Shown here: positions 1-6,794 of the stretch, piece after piece
How positions within the stretch are numbered: the stretch's first letter is position 1
Layout: the number at the start of each line of letters is the position of its first letter
Assembly (NCBI GenBank): GCA_003526065.1
Contig: DQBD01000012.1
Coordinates: forward strand, 9,023 to 17,714
Direction: 5' to 3'
Origin: Gammaproteobacteria bacterium
Lineage (GTDB): Bacteria; Pseudomonadota; Gammaproteobacteria; Immundisolibacterales; Immundisolibacteraceae
Length of the DNA: 8,692 bases
The notes under the pieces: generated by a model
The model's input: only the letters and a program-made list of their open reading frames with translations
What the model was told of the DNA's origin: nothing
Database searches by the model: none
Made by a program: the position numbers and the translations under genes

Positions 1-354
1 GTGCGGGATCGGCGTCACGTCGGTGATGCTCAGGATCTTGAATCCGACGTTGTTCAACGACCGCACCGCCGAGTCACGCCCCGGCCCCGGCCCGTTGACC
101 ACCACGTCCAGCGTCTTGACACCGAACTCCTGCGCCTTGTTGCCGGCGCGATCGGCGGCAACCTGCGCGGCGAACGGCGTGCTCTTGCGCGACCCCTTGA
201 ACCCGCAGGCGCCGGCCGTGGACCACGACAGGGCATTGCCCTGGCGATCGGTAATCGTGACGATGGTGTTGTTGAACGAGGCGTGGATGTGCGCCACACC
301 TTCGGACACGTTCTTTTTGACGCGCTTGCGCGACTTGGTGCTCGGCTTGGCCAT
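1..354 (-). CDS. rpsK: 30S ribosomal protein S11 (partial, lacks the last residues)
   Basis: S11 lies on the 30S platform, contacts mRNA near the E site and helps select P-site codons. 118 codons are present from the ATG at 354 and the frame runs off the left edge with no stop. It begins [44 protein letters not shown] and has [17 protein letters not shown] (55-71). The signature region [35 protein letters not shown] runs to the window edge. E. coli S11 is 129 residues and continues with Asn-Gly and a basic tail, so about eleven residues are missing outside the window. The AGGA site is 7 bases before the ATG, in the 20-base gap after rpsM. In E. coli rpsD, rpoA and rplQ come next; they are not in the window. 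Confidence 0.98.
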   Translation of the reverse strand, partial: MAKPSTKSRKRVKKNVSEGVAHIHASFNNTIVTITDRQGNALSWSTAGACGFKGSRKSTPFAAQVAADRAGNKAQEFGVKTLDVVVNGPGPGRDSAVRSLNNVGFKILSITDVTPIPH

Positions 355-374
355 GAGGCGATCCTGTAGTGCGA

Positions 375-731
375 TTACTTACGAATGGGCTTGCGCGGCC
401 CCTTGCGGGTACGGGCGTTGGTGCGGGTACGCTGACCGCGCACCGGCAGTCCCCGCCGATGCCGCAGGCCCCGGTAGGTCCCCAGGTCCATCAGACGCTT
501 GATGTTCATCTGCAGCTCACGCCGCAGATCGCCCTCGACGGTCAACTTCCCGACTTCACGCCGAAGCGCTTCGATCTGCGCCTCGTTGAGGTCACGAATG
601 CGCACCGCCGGCTCCACCTCCGCCGCAGCGCAGATCTCCAGCGCCCGGGTCGGCCCAACGCCATAAATGGACGTCAGCGCGACACGCGCATGTTTGTTGT
701 CGGGGACGTTGATGCCAGCAATACGAGCCAT
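375..731 (-). CDS. rpsM: 30S ribosomal protein S13
   Basis: S13 is in the 30S head, contacts P-site tRNA with its C-terminal tail and forms bridges B1a and B1b with 23S rRNA and L5. The 118-residue protein equals the E. coli length. It starts [30 protein letters not shown] with a helix-two-turn-helix region, has the coiled middle [18 protein letters not shown] (46-63), and ends with the basic signature [20 protein letters not shown] (86-105) and the tail [13 protein letters not shown]. The ATG at 731 has GGAG 9 bases upstream (GGAGTTCGGTATATG). In E. coli this gene begins the alpha operon with its own promoter and S4 control. Here only 41 bases separate it from rpmJ and I see no convincing -35/-10 pair. 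rpsK follows after 20 bases. Confidence 0.98.
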   Translation of the reverse strand: MARIAGINVPDNKHARVALTSIYGVGPTRALEICAAAEVEPAVRIRDLNEAQIEALRREVGKLTVEGDLRRELQMNIKRLMDLGTYRGLRHRRGLPVRGQRTRTNARTRKGPRKPIRK

Positions 732-756
732 ATACCGAACTCCGAATTCCTACCGC

Positions 757-778
757 GACCGAGCCCGTCGGCTCAGCC
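757..778 (-). promoter_or_regulatory. Hairpin at the rpmJ end, spc-alpha boundary
   Basis: On the minus strand, GGCTGAGCC and GGCTCGGTC form a nine-base-pair stem (two G-U pairs) around the tetraloop GACG; the rpmJ stop codon is in the left arm. The stem ends 25 bases before the rpsM ATG, in the longest gap of the window. No run of T follows, so it does not look like an intrinsic terminator. In E. coli the leader before rpsM folds into the pseudoknot bound by S4. The hairpin is seen; its function, whether S4 feedback, RNA processing or mere 3'-end structure, is unknown. Confidence 0.4.
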
Positions 779-886
779 CTGCCGCTGCTTGTGCCGTGCC
801 TCGACACAGATGACCCGTACCACACCCCGGCGGCGGATGATCTTGCAATTGCGGCACAGTTTCTTCACCGATGCGCGAACTTTCAC
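773..886 (-). CDS. rpmJ: 50S ribosomal protein L36, zinc-ribbon type
   Basis: This very small gene encodes 37 residues: [20 protein letters not shown], then [18 protein letters not shown]36 binds 23S rRNA near the factor-binding side of the 50S subunit and holds a zinc ion. The four ligands are present: C11, C14, C27 and H32. E. coli L36 is 38 residues; one residue is missing between C27 and the histidine. The start is GTG at 886, set by the conserved MKVRASVKK and by a GGAG site 8 bases upstream in the 15-base gap after secY. Being zinc-binding, it is the version that zinc-starved cells often swap for a cysteine-free paralogue; no paralogue is in this window. Its TGA stop lies within a hairpin before rpsM. 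Position directly after secY is the gammaproteobacterial arrangement. Confidence 0.97.
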   Translation of the reverse strand: MKVRASVKKLCRNCKIIRRRGVVRVICVEARHKQRQG

Positions 887-901
887 TTTCGTGACTCCAA
901 A

Positions 902-2263
902 CTAACGGGCGCCGAACAAACCGCCGGCACCGCGACCCTTGAGATTGGCCTTCTTCAGCAGACCCTCGTACTGGTGACTCATCACGTGGGTCTGTACCTG
1001 GGCCATGAAATCCATGATCGTGATAACCACGATCAGCAATGACGTACCACCGAAGTAGAACGGCACGTGCCAGTAAACAATCAGGAATTCCGGCAGCAGA
1101 CACACCAGCGCGATGTAGATGGCGCCGGCGGCGGTCAGCCGCGTGACCACACCGTCGATGTAGCGCGCCGTCTGCTCACCCGGCCGTACGCCCGGCAGGA
1201 AGGCACCGGAACGCTTTAAATTGTCCGCCGTATCCTTCGGGTTGAAAACAACCGCCGTGTAAAAAAAGCAGAAGAACACGATAAACGCCGCGTACGACAG
1301 CACGTAGAACGGCTGTCCCGGCGACAGCGCCGTGGTCACATGACGCAGCCATCCCAGCCCGCCTTCGCCACTGCCTGCCCAGCTGGCCAGGGTCGACGGG
1401 AACAGCAGGATGCTGGACGCGAAGATGGCCGGGATCACGCCTGCCATGTTGATCTTCAGCGGCAGATGGCTGGTCTGTGCCGCATACATCTGGCGCCCCT
1501 GCTGGCGCTGCGCGTAATTCACCGTGATGCGCCGCTGTCCGCGCTCGACGAACACCACGAACCCGGTGACGGCCAGGATCACGGCAATCAGCAACAACAC
1601 CACAGCGCCGGCGATTTCCCCGGTGCTGACCAACTCCAGCGTGCCGCCGAACGCACCCGGCAACCCGGCGACGATACCGGCGAAGATGAGCAGCGAAATG
1701 CCGTTACCGATACCGCGTTCGGTCACCTGCTCACCCAGCCACAGCAGAAACATGCTGCCGGCAACCAGCGTCGAGATCGCGATTACCCGGAATCCCAGGC
1801 CCGGGTCGATCACCACCGACATTCCCCGCGCCGTCTGACCTTCCAGTGCGATGGCGATCCCGAGCGCCTGGAACGCTGCCAGCACCACCGTGCCGTAACG
1901 CGTGTACTGCGTCAGCTTGCGCCGGCCGGCCGCGCCTTCCTTCTTCAGCTCTTCGAGCTTCGGCACCACGCTGCTGAGCAGCTGCACGATGATCGACGCC
2001 GAGATGTACGGCATCACGCCAAGCGCGAATATCGACAGGCGCTCCAGCGCGCCGCCCGAGAACATGTTGAACATGTCGAGCACGGTGCCGCGCTGGGCAT
2101 CGAACATCGCCGCCAGCGCCAAGGGGTTGATCCCCGGCACCGGCACGTGCGCGCCCAACCGGAACACCAGCAATGCCCCGATGACAAACAGGATTCGGCG
2201 GCGCAGCTCGGCGAACTTGCCGAGCCCGCCGAGCATTGCCGGATTGGCGCCGCGCGTGGCCAT
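902..2263 (-). CDS. secY: Protein translocase channel subunit SecY
   Basis: SecY forms the protein-conducting channel of the inner membrane with SecE and SecG, and is used by SecA for export and by ribosomes for co-translational insertion. The 453-residue protein has ten hydrophobic segments, roughly at 24-40, 76-98, 122-141, 157-178, 186-204, 217-240, 272-295, 318-341, 373-393 and 403-420. A plug region precedes segment 2 (about 60-75). Signatures: [16 protein letters not shown] (81-96), [15 protein letters not shown] (176-190) and FVERGQRRI (238-246). The cytosolic loop [13 protein letters not shown] (358-370) contains R360, the equivalent of E. coli Arg357, which SecA activity requires. 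The C-terminus [15 protein letters not shown] is several residues longer than in E. coli (443 total). The start overlaps the rplO stop. rpmJ follows after 15 bases. Confidence 0.99.
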   Translation of the reverse strand: MATRGANPAMLGGLGKFAELRRRILFVIGALLVFRLGAHVPVPGINPLALAAMFDAQRGTVLDMFNMFSGGALERLSIFALGVMPYISASIIVQLLSSVVPKLEELKKEGAAGRRKLTQYTRYGTVVLAAFQALGIAIALEGQTARGMSVVIDPGLGFRVIAISTLVAGSMFLLWLGEQVTERGIGNGISLLIFAGIVAGLPGAFGGTLELVSTGEIAGAVVLLLIAVILAVTGFVVFVERGQRRITVNYAQRQQGRQMYAAQTSHLPLKINMAGVIPAIFASSILLFPSTLASWAGSGEGGLGWLRHVTTALSPGQPFYVLSYAAFIVFFCFFYTAVVFNPKDTADNLKRSGAFLPGVRPGEQTARYIDGVVTRLTAAGAIYIALVCLLPEFLIVYWHVPFYFGGTSLLIVVITIMDFMAQVQTHVMSHQYEGLLKKANLKGRGAGGLFGAR

Positions 2264-2700
2264 CAGGCTTCTTCGACGCTCCCGCCGCTGGCCTCGATCG
2301 CCGCGCGTGCACCCGCCGTGGTCAGCACGCCCTTCAGACGCACCGCGCCACTCACATCACCCGACACGATCACCTTGGCTCGCTTGGCCTGTAGCGGCAC
2401 CACACCGGCCGCCTTCAAGGCGTCCAGGTCGATCACTTCCGCCTGCACCAGGCGCAGTTCGGACAGGCGCACCTCGGCGGTGTCGCCGGCACTGCGCGAC
2501 CGAAAGCCGCGCTTCGGAAGGCGCCGCTGAAGCGGCATCTGGCCGCCTTCGAAACCGACCTTGTGATAGCCACCGGCACGGGCGTGCTGACCCTTGTGGC
2601 CACGCCCAGCGGTCTTGCCCAGACCCGAGCCGATACCACGACCCAGGCGGCGGCGTTCCTTGCGCGAGCCCTCGGCGGGCTTGAGCGTATCCAGACGCAT
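2263..2700 (-). CDS. rplO: 50S ribosomal protein L15
   Basis: L15 is a late-assembly 23S rRNA protein with a long, glycine- and arginine-rich N-terminal extension that reaches into the rRNA core. The 145-residue protein (E. coli 144) starts [26 protein letters not shown]. It continues [16 protein letters not shown] at 29-44, [18 protein letters not shown] at 49-66, then a globular domain with [37 protein letters not shown]. The L15 signature lies in the C-terminal part ([15 protein letters not shown]). The ATG overlaps the rpmD stop by one base (TAATG) and uses the GGAGGAG site in rpmD. Its TGA overlaps the secY ATG by one base (TGATG), so L15 and the translocon subunit are translationally coupled. 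Confidence 0.98.
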   Translation of the reverse strand: MRLDTLKPAEGSRKERRRLGRGIGSGLGKTAGRGHKGQHARAGGYHKVGFEGGQMPLQRRLPKRGFRSRSAGDTAEVRLSELRLVQAEVIDLDALKAAGVVPLQAKRAKVIVSGDVSGAVRLKGVLTTAGARAAIEASGGSVEEA

Positions 2701-2894
2701 TAGAGCTCCTCCACCTTCAGCAGGTAGGCCACCTTGCGAATCATGCCGCGCACCGCCGGCGTGTCCTCAAGCTCGGCCTGGCTGCCGATACGGCGCAGAC
2801 CCAGCCCGTTCACACAGGCGTCGTGAATGCGACCCCGTCCGGTACGGCTGCGCACCAACGTGACGCGCACCTTCTTTCCTGACTTGCCGTTCAT
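2700..2894 (-). CDS. rpmD: 50S ribosomal protein L30
   Basis: L30 is a small 23S rRNA protein on the solvent side of the 50S subunit. The 64-residue protein begins [21 protein letters not shown] and has the signature [35 protein letters not shown] (30-64). This aligns with E. coli L30 (59 residues); the difference is a few extra N-terminal residues. The ATG at 2894 overlaps the rpsE stop by four bases (ATGA); GGAAG upstream inside rpsE is a possible but distant ribosome binding site. Its own TAA overlaps the rplO ATG by one base. The codons for the last residues, VEEL, form the rplO ribosome binding site, so its end is constrained at both protein and RNA level. Confidence 0.97.
   Translation of the reverse strand: MNGKSGKKVRVTLVRSRTGRGRIHDACVNGLGLRRIGSQAELEDTPAVRGMIRKVAYLLKVEEL
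2706..2712 (-). promoter_or_regulatory. Strong rplO ribosome binding site inside rpmD
   Basis: GGAGGAG on the minus strand lies 5 bases before the rplO ATG and is formed by the codons for the conserved C-terminal Val-Glu-Glu of L30. It is the strongest Shine-Dalgarno match seen in the window and fits coupled translation of L30 and L15. Confidence 0.7.
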
Positions 2895-3391
2895 GCCCGC
2901 AGATCTTCCACGTTAATGCCACGACGCATGGCGATGGCGTCCGGGGACTCCATCCCGCCCAACCCGGCGATGGTGGCCATCACCACGTTCACCGGATTGT
3001 TGCTGCCGATGCACTTGGCCAGCACATCACGCACCCCCAACGCCTCGAACACGGCGCGCATGACGCCGCCGGCGATGATGCCGGTACCTTCCGAGGCCGG
3101 CTGCATGTACACGCGGGCCGCGCCGTGCGTGGCCGTGATCGGGTAGTACAGCGTGCCGCCGTTGAGGGGAACGCGGACCATGCTGCGACGTGCGGCTTCC
3201 ATGGCTTTCTGAATCGCCACCGGCACTTCACGCGCCTTGCCCTGGCCGAAGCCGACACGGCCATCGCCGTCGCCGACCACGGTCAGCGCCGCAAAACCGA
3301 ACTGCCGGCCGCCCTTGACCACCTTGGCCACACGGCGCACGTTGATCAGCTTCTGAATATCGTTGGTTTCGTACGTTTCGGCGCGAGCCAT
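2891..3391 (-). CDS. rpsE: 30S ribosomal protein S5
   Basis: S5 sits at the mRNA entry site with S3 and S4 and affects decoding accuracy. From the ATG at 3391 it is 166 residues (E. coli 167): [20 protein letters not shown]. The frame opens slightly earlier at TTG 3397, which would add only two residues, and AGGAG spacing supports the ATG. The N-terminal double-stranded-RNA-binding-like domain has [37 protein letters not shown] (21-57), including the signature after KVVKGGR. That loop, where E. coli spectinomycin-resistance changes fall, looks unaltered. The C-terminal domain has [29 protein letters not shown] (98-126) and the conserved NNPVNVV at 131-137. The stop overlaps rpmD as ATGA, coupling S5 with L30. 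Confidence 0.97.
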   Translation of the reverse strand: MARAETYETNDIQKLINVRRVAKVVKGGRQFGFAALTVVGDGDGRVGFGQGKAREVPVAIQKAMEAARRSMVRVPLNGGTLYYPITATHGAARVYMQPASEGTGIIAGGVMRAVFEALGVRDVLAKCIGSNNPVNVVMATIAGLGGMESPDAIAMRRGINVEDLRA

Positions 3392-3401
3392 GACCAACTA
3401 A

Positions 3402-3406
3402 CTCCT
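3402..3406 (-). promoter_or_regulatory. Ribosome binding site deciding the rpsE start
   Basis: AGGAG on the minus strand overlaps the TAG stop of rplR. It lies 10 bases before the ATG at 3391 and only 4 bases before an in-frame TTG at 3397. The spacing and the family N-terminus favour the ATG as the real start of S5. Confidence 0.75.
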
Positions 3407-3758
3407 AGAATTTCAGACCGGCTTCACGGGCCGCATCGGCCAGTGCCTTCACCCGGCCGTGATATTTGAATCCACTGCGGTCGAACGCCACCTCGGCGAC
3501 CCCGGCCTGCTGCGCGCGCTCCGCAATGGTGCGACCAATCAGGCGCGCCGCGTCGACATTGCCGGTATGACCCAGCTGCTCCGACAGCGTCTTCTCCAGC
3601 GTGCTGGCAGCCGCCAGCACCCGGCCGCCACTGGCATCGATGACCTGCGCGTACGTGTGCTGCGACGTGCGATACACACTCAGGCGGGTCATGCCCAGCT
3701 TGCGGATCTGCGCCCGCGTGGCGCGCCCGCGCCGCAGACGCTTGAGCTTCTTTTCCAT
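3405..3758 (-). CDS. rplR: 50S ribosomal protein L18
   Basis: L18 carries 5S rRNA into the central protuberance together with L5. The 117-residue protein has the expected basic, flexible N-terminus ([20 protein letters not shown]), then [21 protein letters not shown] at 25-45 and AASTLEK at 50-56. The 5S-binding signature [26 protein letters not shown] runs from residue 92 to the end. The length equals E. coli L18. The ATG at 3758 is preceded by CAGGTAAGTCAGGAC, offering AGGT about 10 bases away or AGGA almost touching the start. Its stop TAG is embedded in the strong TAGGAG site for rpsE, which couples the two. The 25-base gap before it shows no promoter-like sequence. Confidence 0.98.
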   Translation of the reverse strand: MEKKLKRLRRGRATRAQIRKLGMTRLSVYRTSQHTYAQVIDASGGRVLAAASTLEKTLSEQLGHTGNVDAARLIGRTIAERAQQAGVAEVAFDRSGFKYHGRVKALADAAREAGLKF

Positions 3759-3783
3759 GTCCTGACTTACCTGCTGTTACCGA

Positions 3784-4320
3784 CTACTTTTTCTTCTTGG
3801 CTTCTTTACGAGCCACGACTTCATCGGAATAACGAATGCCCTTGCCCTTGTACGGCTCGGGCGGACGCACGGCGCGAATGTTGGCGGCCAGCTGCCCGAC
3901 ACGCTGACGGTCGGCACCGCGCACCACCACCTGCGTCTGGGTCGGCGTCTCCACCTGCAACCCCTCGGGCACCGGCATTTCGACCGGGTGCGAGTAACCC
4001 ACCGCGATGCTGAGCACCTGGCCCTTCATCTGCGCGCGATAACCCACGCCCACGAGGTCGAGCGTGCGGGTGAACCCTTCGCTGCACCCCTTGACCATGT
4101 TGCTGATCAGCGCACGCGCCGTCCCGGCCTGGGCCCACGCCGACGCGGTTTCCTCGCGTACGGTCACGCGCAGCTCGCCGTTTTCCTGCGCCACCTGAAC
4201 GTCCTGGTGCACGGTATGCGACAGGCTGCCCTTGGCGCCCTTCACGCGAACGCTGTCACCAGCGACTTCAACTTCCAGCCCCTTAGGCAGGGGAATGGGA
4301 CTTTTTGCGACTCGAGACAT
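3784..4320 (-). CDS. rplF: 50S ribosomal protein L6
   Basis: L6 binds 23S rRNA near the sarcin-ricin loop, where elongation factors dock. The 178-residue protein has the two-fold repeat of the family. Domain 1 starts MSRVAKSPIPLPKGLEVEV and includes VRVKGAKGSLSH at 24-35. Domain 2 starts around LVGVGYRAQMKGQVLSIAVGYSHPVEMPVPEGL (89-121). The family signature PEPYKGKGIRY is at 154-164, and the basic tail is EAKKKK. E. coli L6 is 177 residues, so it is full length. The ATG at 4320 fits the conserved start; the upstream site is weak (GGAA in the 12-base gap after rpsH). It is followed by 25 bases before rplR. Confidence 0.98.
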   Translation of the reverse strand: MSRVAKSPIPLPKGLEVEVAGDSVRVKGAKGSLSHTVHQDVQVAQENGELRVTVREETASAWAQAGTARALISNMVKGCSEGFTRTLDLVGVGYRAQMKGQVLSIAVGYSHPVEMPVPEGLQVETPTQTQVVVRGADRQRVGQLAANIRAVRPPEPYKGKGIRYSDEVVARKEAKKKK

Positions 4321-4332
4321 GACTGCGTTCCG

Positions 4333-4728
4333 TCACTCGACCAGGCACAGCACTTCGCCGCCGACTCCGGCGCGACGTGCAGCCCGATCCGACATCACCC
4401 CTTGCGGGGTCGACACGATGGCAACCCCGTAACCGCCGAGCACGCGCGGCAACTGGTCCTTGCCGCGGTACATCCGCAGGCCCGGCCGGCTGGCGCGCCG
4501 CAGGCTGCGAATCACCGGCTTGCCTTCCGAATACTTCAGGCTCACGGTCAAGGTCAGGCGGCCGTCACTCTCGGTCACTTCGTAGCCGCTGATGAAACCT
4601 TCGCTCTTGAGCACCTCGGCCAGTGCAACCTTCATCTTCGACGACGGCATCTGAACCTGGGCATACCGACGCCCAATGGCGTTGCGCACCCGCGTCAGCA
4701 TGTCCGCGATGGGATCCATGATCGTCAT
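4333..4728 (-). CDS. rpsH: 30S ribosomal protein S8
   Basis: S8 is a primary 16S rRNA binder (helices 20, 21 and 25) in the central domain. In E. coli it also represses the spc operon by binding the mRNA near rplE. The 131-residue protein begins [21 protein letters not shown] and continues [20 protein letters not shown] at 27-46. [42 protein letters not shown] runs from about 77, with the S8 signature STPQGVMSD at 106-114. The RNA-binding C-terminal half is intact. The start at 4728 matches the E. coli N-terminus in length; a second in-frame ATG at 4719 (residue 4) is possible. The ribosome binding site is weak (GACGG). It lies 12 bases before rplF. Confidence 0.98.
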   Translation of the reverse strand: MTIMDPIADMLTRVRNAIGRRYAQVQMPSSKMKVALAEVLKSEGFISGYEVTESDGRLTLTVSLKYSEGKPVIRSLRRASRPGLRMYRGKDQLPRVLGGYGVAIVSTPQGVMSDRAARRAGVGGEVLCLVE

Positions 4729-4742
4729 TTGACTGTACCGTC

Positions 4743-5048
4743 CTACCAGCTTGACTTGACCATGCCCGGCACGTCGCCACGCATGGAGGCTTCGCGCAGC
4801 TTGTTGCGCCCCAGCCCGAATTTGCGGTACACGCCGTGCCCACGGCCGGTCACCCGACAGCGACTGACCACGCGCACCGGACTGGCGTCACGCGGAAGCT
4901 TCTGCAGCGCCACCTGTGCCGCGTAGCGGTCGGCGTCCGGCAGATTCACGTTGGCGATGATCGCCTTCAGCTCGGCGCGCCGCGCCGCGTACTTACGCAC
5001 CAGTGCAGCGCGCTTGTCGTTACGATTGATTACCGACTTCTTGGCCAC
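4743..5048 (-). CDS. rpsN: 30S ribosomal protein S14, zinc-free form
   Basis: S14 is a 30S head protein near the decoding site that assembles late with S3 and S10. The open frame extends upstream to 5150, but the family start is the GTG at 5048, giving [30 protein letters not shown], overlapping the rplE stop, lies 8 bases upstream. The resulting length of 101 is exactly that of E. coli. The C-terminal signature is [41 protein letters not shown] (51-91), ending VKSSW. Only one cysteine is present (C64) and there is no CxxC pair, so this is the long C-minus type without a zinc ribbon, usual in proteobacteria. It is 10 bases after rplE and 14 before rpsH. Confidence 0.97.
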   Translation of the reverse strand: MAKKSVINRNDKRAALVRKYAARRAELKAIIANVNLPDADRYAAQVALQKLPRDASPVRVVSRCRVTGRGHGVYRKFGLGRNKLREASMRGDVPGMVKSSW

Positions 5049-5058
5049 GCGCGTGTCC

Positions 5059-5598
5059 TCAGCTGCGGAAGGGAAAGTTGAACGCCGCCAGCAACGCACG
5101 GCCGTGCTCGTCGTTAGCCGCCGTCGTCGTGATCGACACGTCCATGCCACGCATCTTGTCGACCTTGTCGAAATCGATCTCCGGAAAGATGATCTGTTCC
5201 GTCAGGCCCATGTTGTAGTTGCCACGGCCGTCGAACCCGCGCGGCGACAGGCCGCGGAAGTCACGGATGCGTGGGGCGGCGATGCTGATGAACCGGTCAA
5301 GGAACTCGTACATGCGCTGGCTACGCAGCGTGACCTTGCACCCGATCGGCCATCCTTCGCGGATCTTGAAGCTCGCCACGGCGCGACGGGCCTTGGTCAC
5401 CAGGGGCTTTTGCCCGCTGATCAGCGCCAAATCCGCCACGGCAGCGTCGAGTGCCTTCTTGTCCGCTGCCGCCTCGCCAACACCCATGTTCAAGGTGATC
5501 TTGACCAGCCGCGGCACGGCCATCACGTTGTCGATGCCCAGCTCGCTGCGCAAGCGCGGCATGACCACTTCTCTGTAATGCTGTTCCAGCCTTGTCAT
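5059..5598 (-). CDS. rplE: 50S ribosomal protein L5
   Basis: L5 binds 5S rRNA with L18 and L25 to form the central protuberance; it also touches P-site tRNA and bridges to S13. The 179-residue protein matches E. coli in length. It has [16 protein letters not shown] at 28-43 (family signature), [22 protein letters not shown] at 61-82 (5S contact) and [18 protein letters not shown] at 86-103. [31 protein letters not shown] runs from about 112, and the end is AAFNFPFRS. The ATG at 5598 gives the usual N-terminus [12 protein letters not shown]. The ribosome binding site is weak (GGGG in a GC-rich 16-base leader) and lies next to a hairpin, so initiation here may be controlled. Its stop TGA is part of the rpsN ribosome binding site (TGAGGA). 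Confidence 0.98.
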   Translation of the reverse strand: MTRLEQHYREVVMPRLRSELGIDNVMAVPRLVKITLNMGVGEAAADKKALDAAVADLALISGQKPLVTKARRAVASFKIREGWPIGCKVTLRSQRMYEFLDRFISIAAPRIRDFRGLSPRGFDGRGNYNMGLTEQIIFPEIDFDKVDKMRGMDVSITTTAANDEHGRALLAAFNFPFRS

Positions 5599-5605
5599 GT
5601 GCCCC

Positions 5606-5624
5606 GGCCGACGTTCAGTCGACC
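5606..5624 (-). promoter_or_regulatory. Hairpin across the rplX stop and rplE leader (possible feedback site)
   Basis: Read on the minus strand, GGTCGAC and GTCGGCC form a seven-base-pair stem (one G-U pair) around the five-base loop TGAAC, which contains the rplX stop codon. The stem ends 7 bases before the rplE ATG, over the region where its ribosome binding site must be. In E. coli, S8 represses the spc operon by binding mRNA at this same rplX-rplE boundary. The hairpin is seen in the sequence. A role in S8 control is inference: I cannot recognise the bulged core that S8 needs in 16S helix 21. Confidence 0.35.
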
Positions 5625-5929
5625 ACCTCGCCGTTGGATTTGGTGAAGCGAACCTTGCGCCCGTCCTCGAGCACTCGGAAACCGATCCTGTCGGCTTGCC
5701 CGGTCGCTTTGTTGTAAAAGGCCACGTTGGAAACCTGCAAGGGCATCTCCTTCTCGAGGATGCCTCCCTGCTTACCGGTCATCGGCTGCGGCTTCACGTG
5801 TTTCTTGACCACGTTCACGCCCTCGACGACCAGACGGTCATCGGCCAGCACGCGCACGACCTGCCCGCGCTTGCCCTTGTCCCGACCGGTGATGACGATC
5901 ACCTCGTCACCGCGTTTGATCTTGCGCAT
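5615..5929 (-). CDS. rplX: 50S ribosomal protein L24
   Basis: L24 starts assembly of the 50S subunit by binding the 5' domain of 23S rRNA. The 104-residue protein carries the KOW motif near its N-terminus: [20 protein letters not shown], then RGQVVRVL (to about residue 28). Then come [39 protein letters not shown] and the C-terminal [22 protein letters not shown]. The length equals that of E. coli. The frame is open upstream, but the ATG at 5929 is the family start. An AGGGTAGG sequence lies in the 10-base gap after rplN and overlaps that gene's end. The last codons and TGA stop are part of a hairpin (5606-5624) just before rplE, described separately. Confidence 0.97.
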   Translation of the reverse strand: MRKIKRGDEVIVITGRDKGKRGQVVRVLADDRLVVEGVNVVKKHVKPQPMTGKQGGILEKEMPLQVSNVAFYNKATGQADRIGFRVLEDGRKVRFTKSNGEVVD

Positions 5930-5939
5930 CGGCCTACCC

Positions 5940-6308
5940 TCAAAGCACTTCGGGAGCCAGCGACACCAGGCGCATGAACTGCTCGGTACGCAGCTCACGG
6001 GTCACCGGCCCGAAAATACGCGTGCCAATCGGCGCGCCCTGGTTGTTCAGCAACACCACAGCGTTGTTGTCGAAGCGGATCTTCGAGCCGTCGGCACGAC
6101 GCACGCCATGTACGGTGCGAACCACCACCGCGCGATAGACCTCGCCCTTCTTTACCCGGCCACGCGGAATGGCGTCCTTGACGCTGACGCGAATGACGTC
6201 CCCGACGCCCGCGTACCGGCGCTTCGAGCCACCGAGCACCTTGATACACATCACGCGGCGCGCACCGCTGTTGTCCGCCACATCGAGGTGGCTTTGCATC
6301 TGAATCAT
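5940..6308 (-). CDS. rplN: 50S ribosomal protein L14
   Basis: L14 is a 23S rRNA protein at the subunit interface that takes part in bridges B5 and B8 and is the docking site of the silencing factor RsfS in bacteria. The ATG at 6308 begins [21 protein letters not shown], matching the family start, although the open frame continues upstream through rpsQ. The signature [17 protein letters not shown] is at 35-50, and [13 protein letters not shown] is at 53-65. The end [28 protein letters not shown] is nearly identical to E. coli. The length of 122 is one residue short of E. coli because of a deletion in the [10 protein letters not shown] loop. A GGAG site lies 6 bases before the ATG. This is the first gene of the spc group. 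rplX follows after 10 bases. Confidence 0.98.
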   Translation of the reverse strand: MIQMQSHLDVADNSGARRVMCIKVLGGSKRRYAGVGDVIRVSVKDAIPRGRVKKGEVYRAVVVRTVHGVRRADGSKIRFDNNAVVLLNNQGAPIGTRIFGPVTRELRTEQFMRLVSLAPEVL

Positions 6309-6333
6309 GACCGTCTCCGCTTGCCTGGTGCGC

Positions 6334-6597
6334 TCACTCGCCGGCCCGTTCGATGACCTCGACCAGACGCCAGGTCTTGGTCTTGGACAGCGGCCGGCAC
6401 TCCTCGATCCGCACCAGATCCCCGATGCGGCAGGCGTTGTCGGCATCGTGCGCGTGGAACTTGCTCGAACGCCGCACATACTTCTTGTAAATCGGGTGCT
6501 GCTCACGCGTCTCGACGCGCACGCTGATGGACTTGTCCATCCTGTCACTGATCACCCGCCCCACCACGGTACGCGGGTTTGCTGTCTTCTCGTTCAT
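6334..6597 (-). CDS. rpsQ: 30S ribosomal protein S17
   Basis: S17 is a primary 16S rRNA binder with an OB-fold barrel in the 30S body, stabilising helices 7 and 11. The 87-residue protein has [21 protein letters not shown] at 9-29 (first strands) and [18 protein letters not shown] at 34-51. The signature [18 protein letters not shown] is at 59-76. This matches the expected length (E. coli 84). The ATG overlaps the rpmC stop as ATGA; GCAGGCAGG upstream can serve as ribosome binding site. In E. coli this is the last gene of the S10 operon, followed by about 160 bases with the spc promoter. Here only 25 bases separate the stop from rplN, so the S10 and spc units are probably read as one. Confidence 0.97.
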   Translation of the reverse strand: MNEKTANPRTVVGRVISDRMDKSISVRVETREQHPIYKKYVRRSSKFHAHDADNACRIGDLVRIEECRPLSKTKTWRLVEVIERAGE

Positions 6598-6794
6598 GCG
6601 CCTGCCTGCGAAGCCTGTTCTTTGAGAAGGGTCTTGACGCGCGCCACTTCACGCCGCAGCGAGCGGAACCGCGACGGGTTCGTCAGCTGCCCGGTGGCAC
6701 GCTGTACCCGCAGGTTCAGGTGCTCGCGGTGCAGTTCGAGCAGACGCTTCTGCAACTCGTCGGCCGACTTGCCGCGCAACTCGCTGGTATTCAT
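6594..6794 (-). CDS. rpmC: 50S ribosomal protein L29
   Basis: This 66-residue, almost wholly helical protein lies near the exit tunnel, beside L23, where trigger factor and SRP dock in known ribosomes. The sequence [29 protein letters not shown] forms the first long helix. The family signature [29 protein letters not shown] follows (about residues 32-60). E. coli L29 is 63 residues; this one has a slightly longer end (ASQAGA). The ATG overlaps the stop of rplP by four bases (ATGA), and a GAGG site lies upstream inside rplP. Its own TGA overlaps the start of rpsQ in the same ATGA way. Two back-to-back four-base overlaps therefore tie L16, L29 and S17 synthesis together. Identity rests on the signature and the gene order. 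Confidence 0.97.
   Translation of the reverse strand: MNTSELRGKSADELQKRLLELHREHLNLRVQRATGQLTNPSRFRSLRREVARVKTLLKEQASQAGA

Noticed and set aside
732..772. Alpha-operon promoter between rpmJ and rpsM
   Set aside because: The gap is 41 bases, GC-rich in its left half, and shows no -35/-10 pair with proper spacing; a promoter inside rpmJ or secY cannot be ruled out by eye.
757..778. Intrinsic transcription terminator after rpmJ
   Set aside because: The hairpin is good but no T-run follows on the minus strand, and rpsM starts 25 bases later.
1340..2530. Long plus-strand open frame of 396 codons opposite secY and rplO
   Set aside because: It is an antisense shadow of two strongly conserved genes in GC-rich DNA. 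Its protein is arginine-, glutamine- and histidine-rich with no recognisable domain and no plausible ribosome binding site context.
3392..3397. TTG at 3397 as the start of rpsE
   Set aside because: It is only 4 bases from the AGGAG site; the ATG two codons later has normal spacing and gives the family N-terminus.
3988..4926. Plus-strand open frame of 312 codons opposite rplF, rpsH and rpsN
   Set aside because: It spans three conserved minus-strand genes and their gaps, resembles no family I know, and is best explained as a shadow frame.
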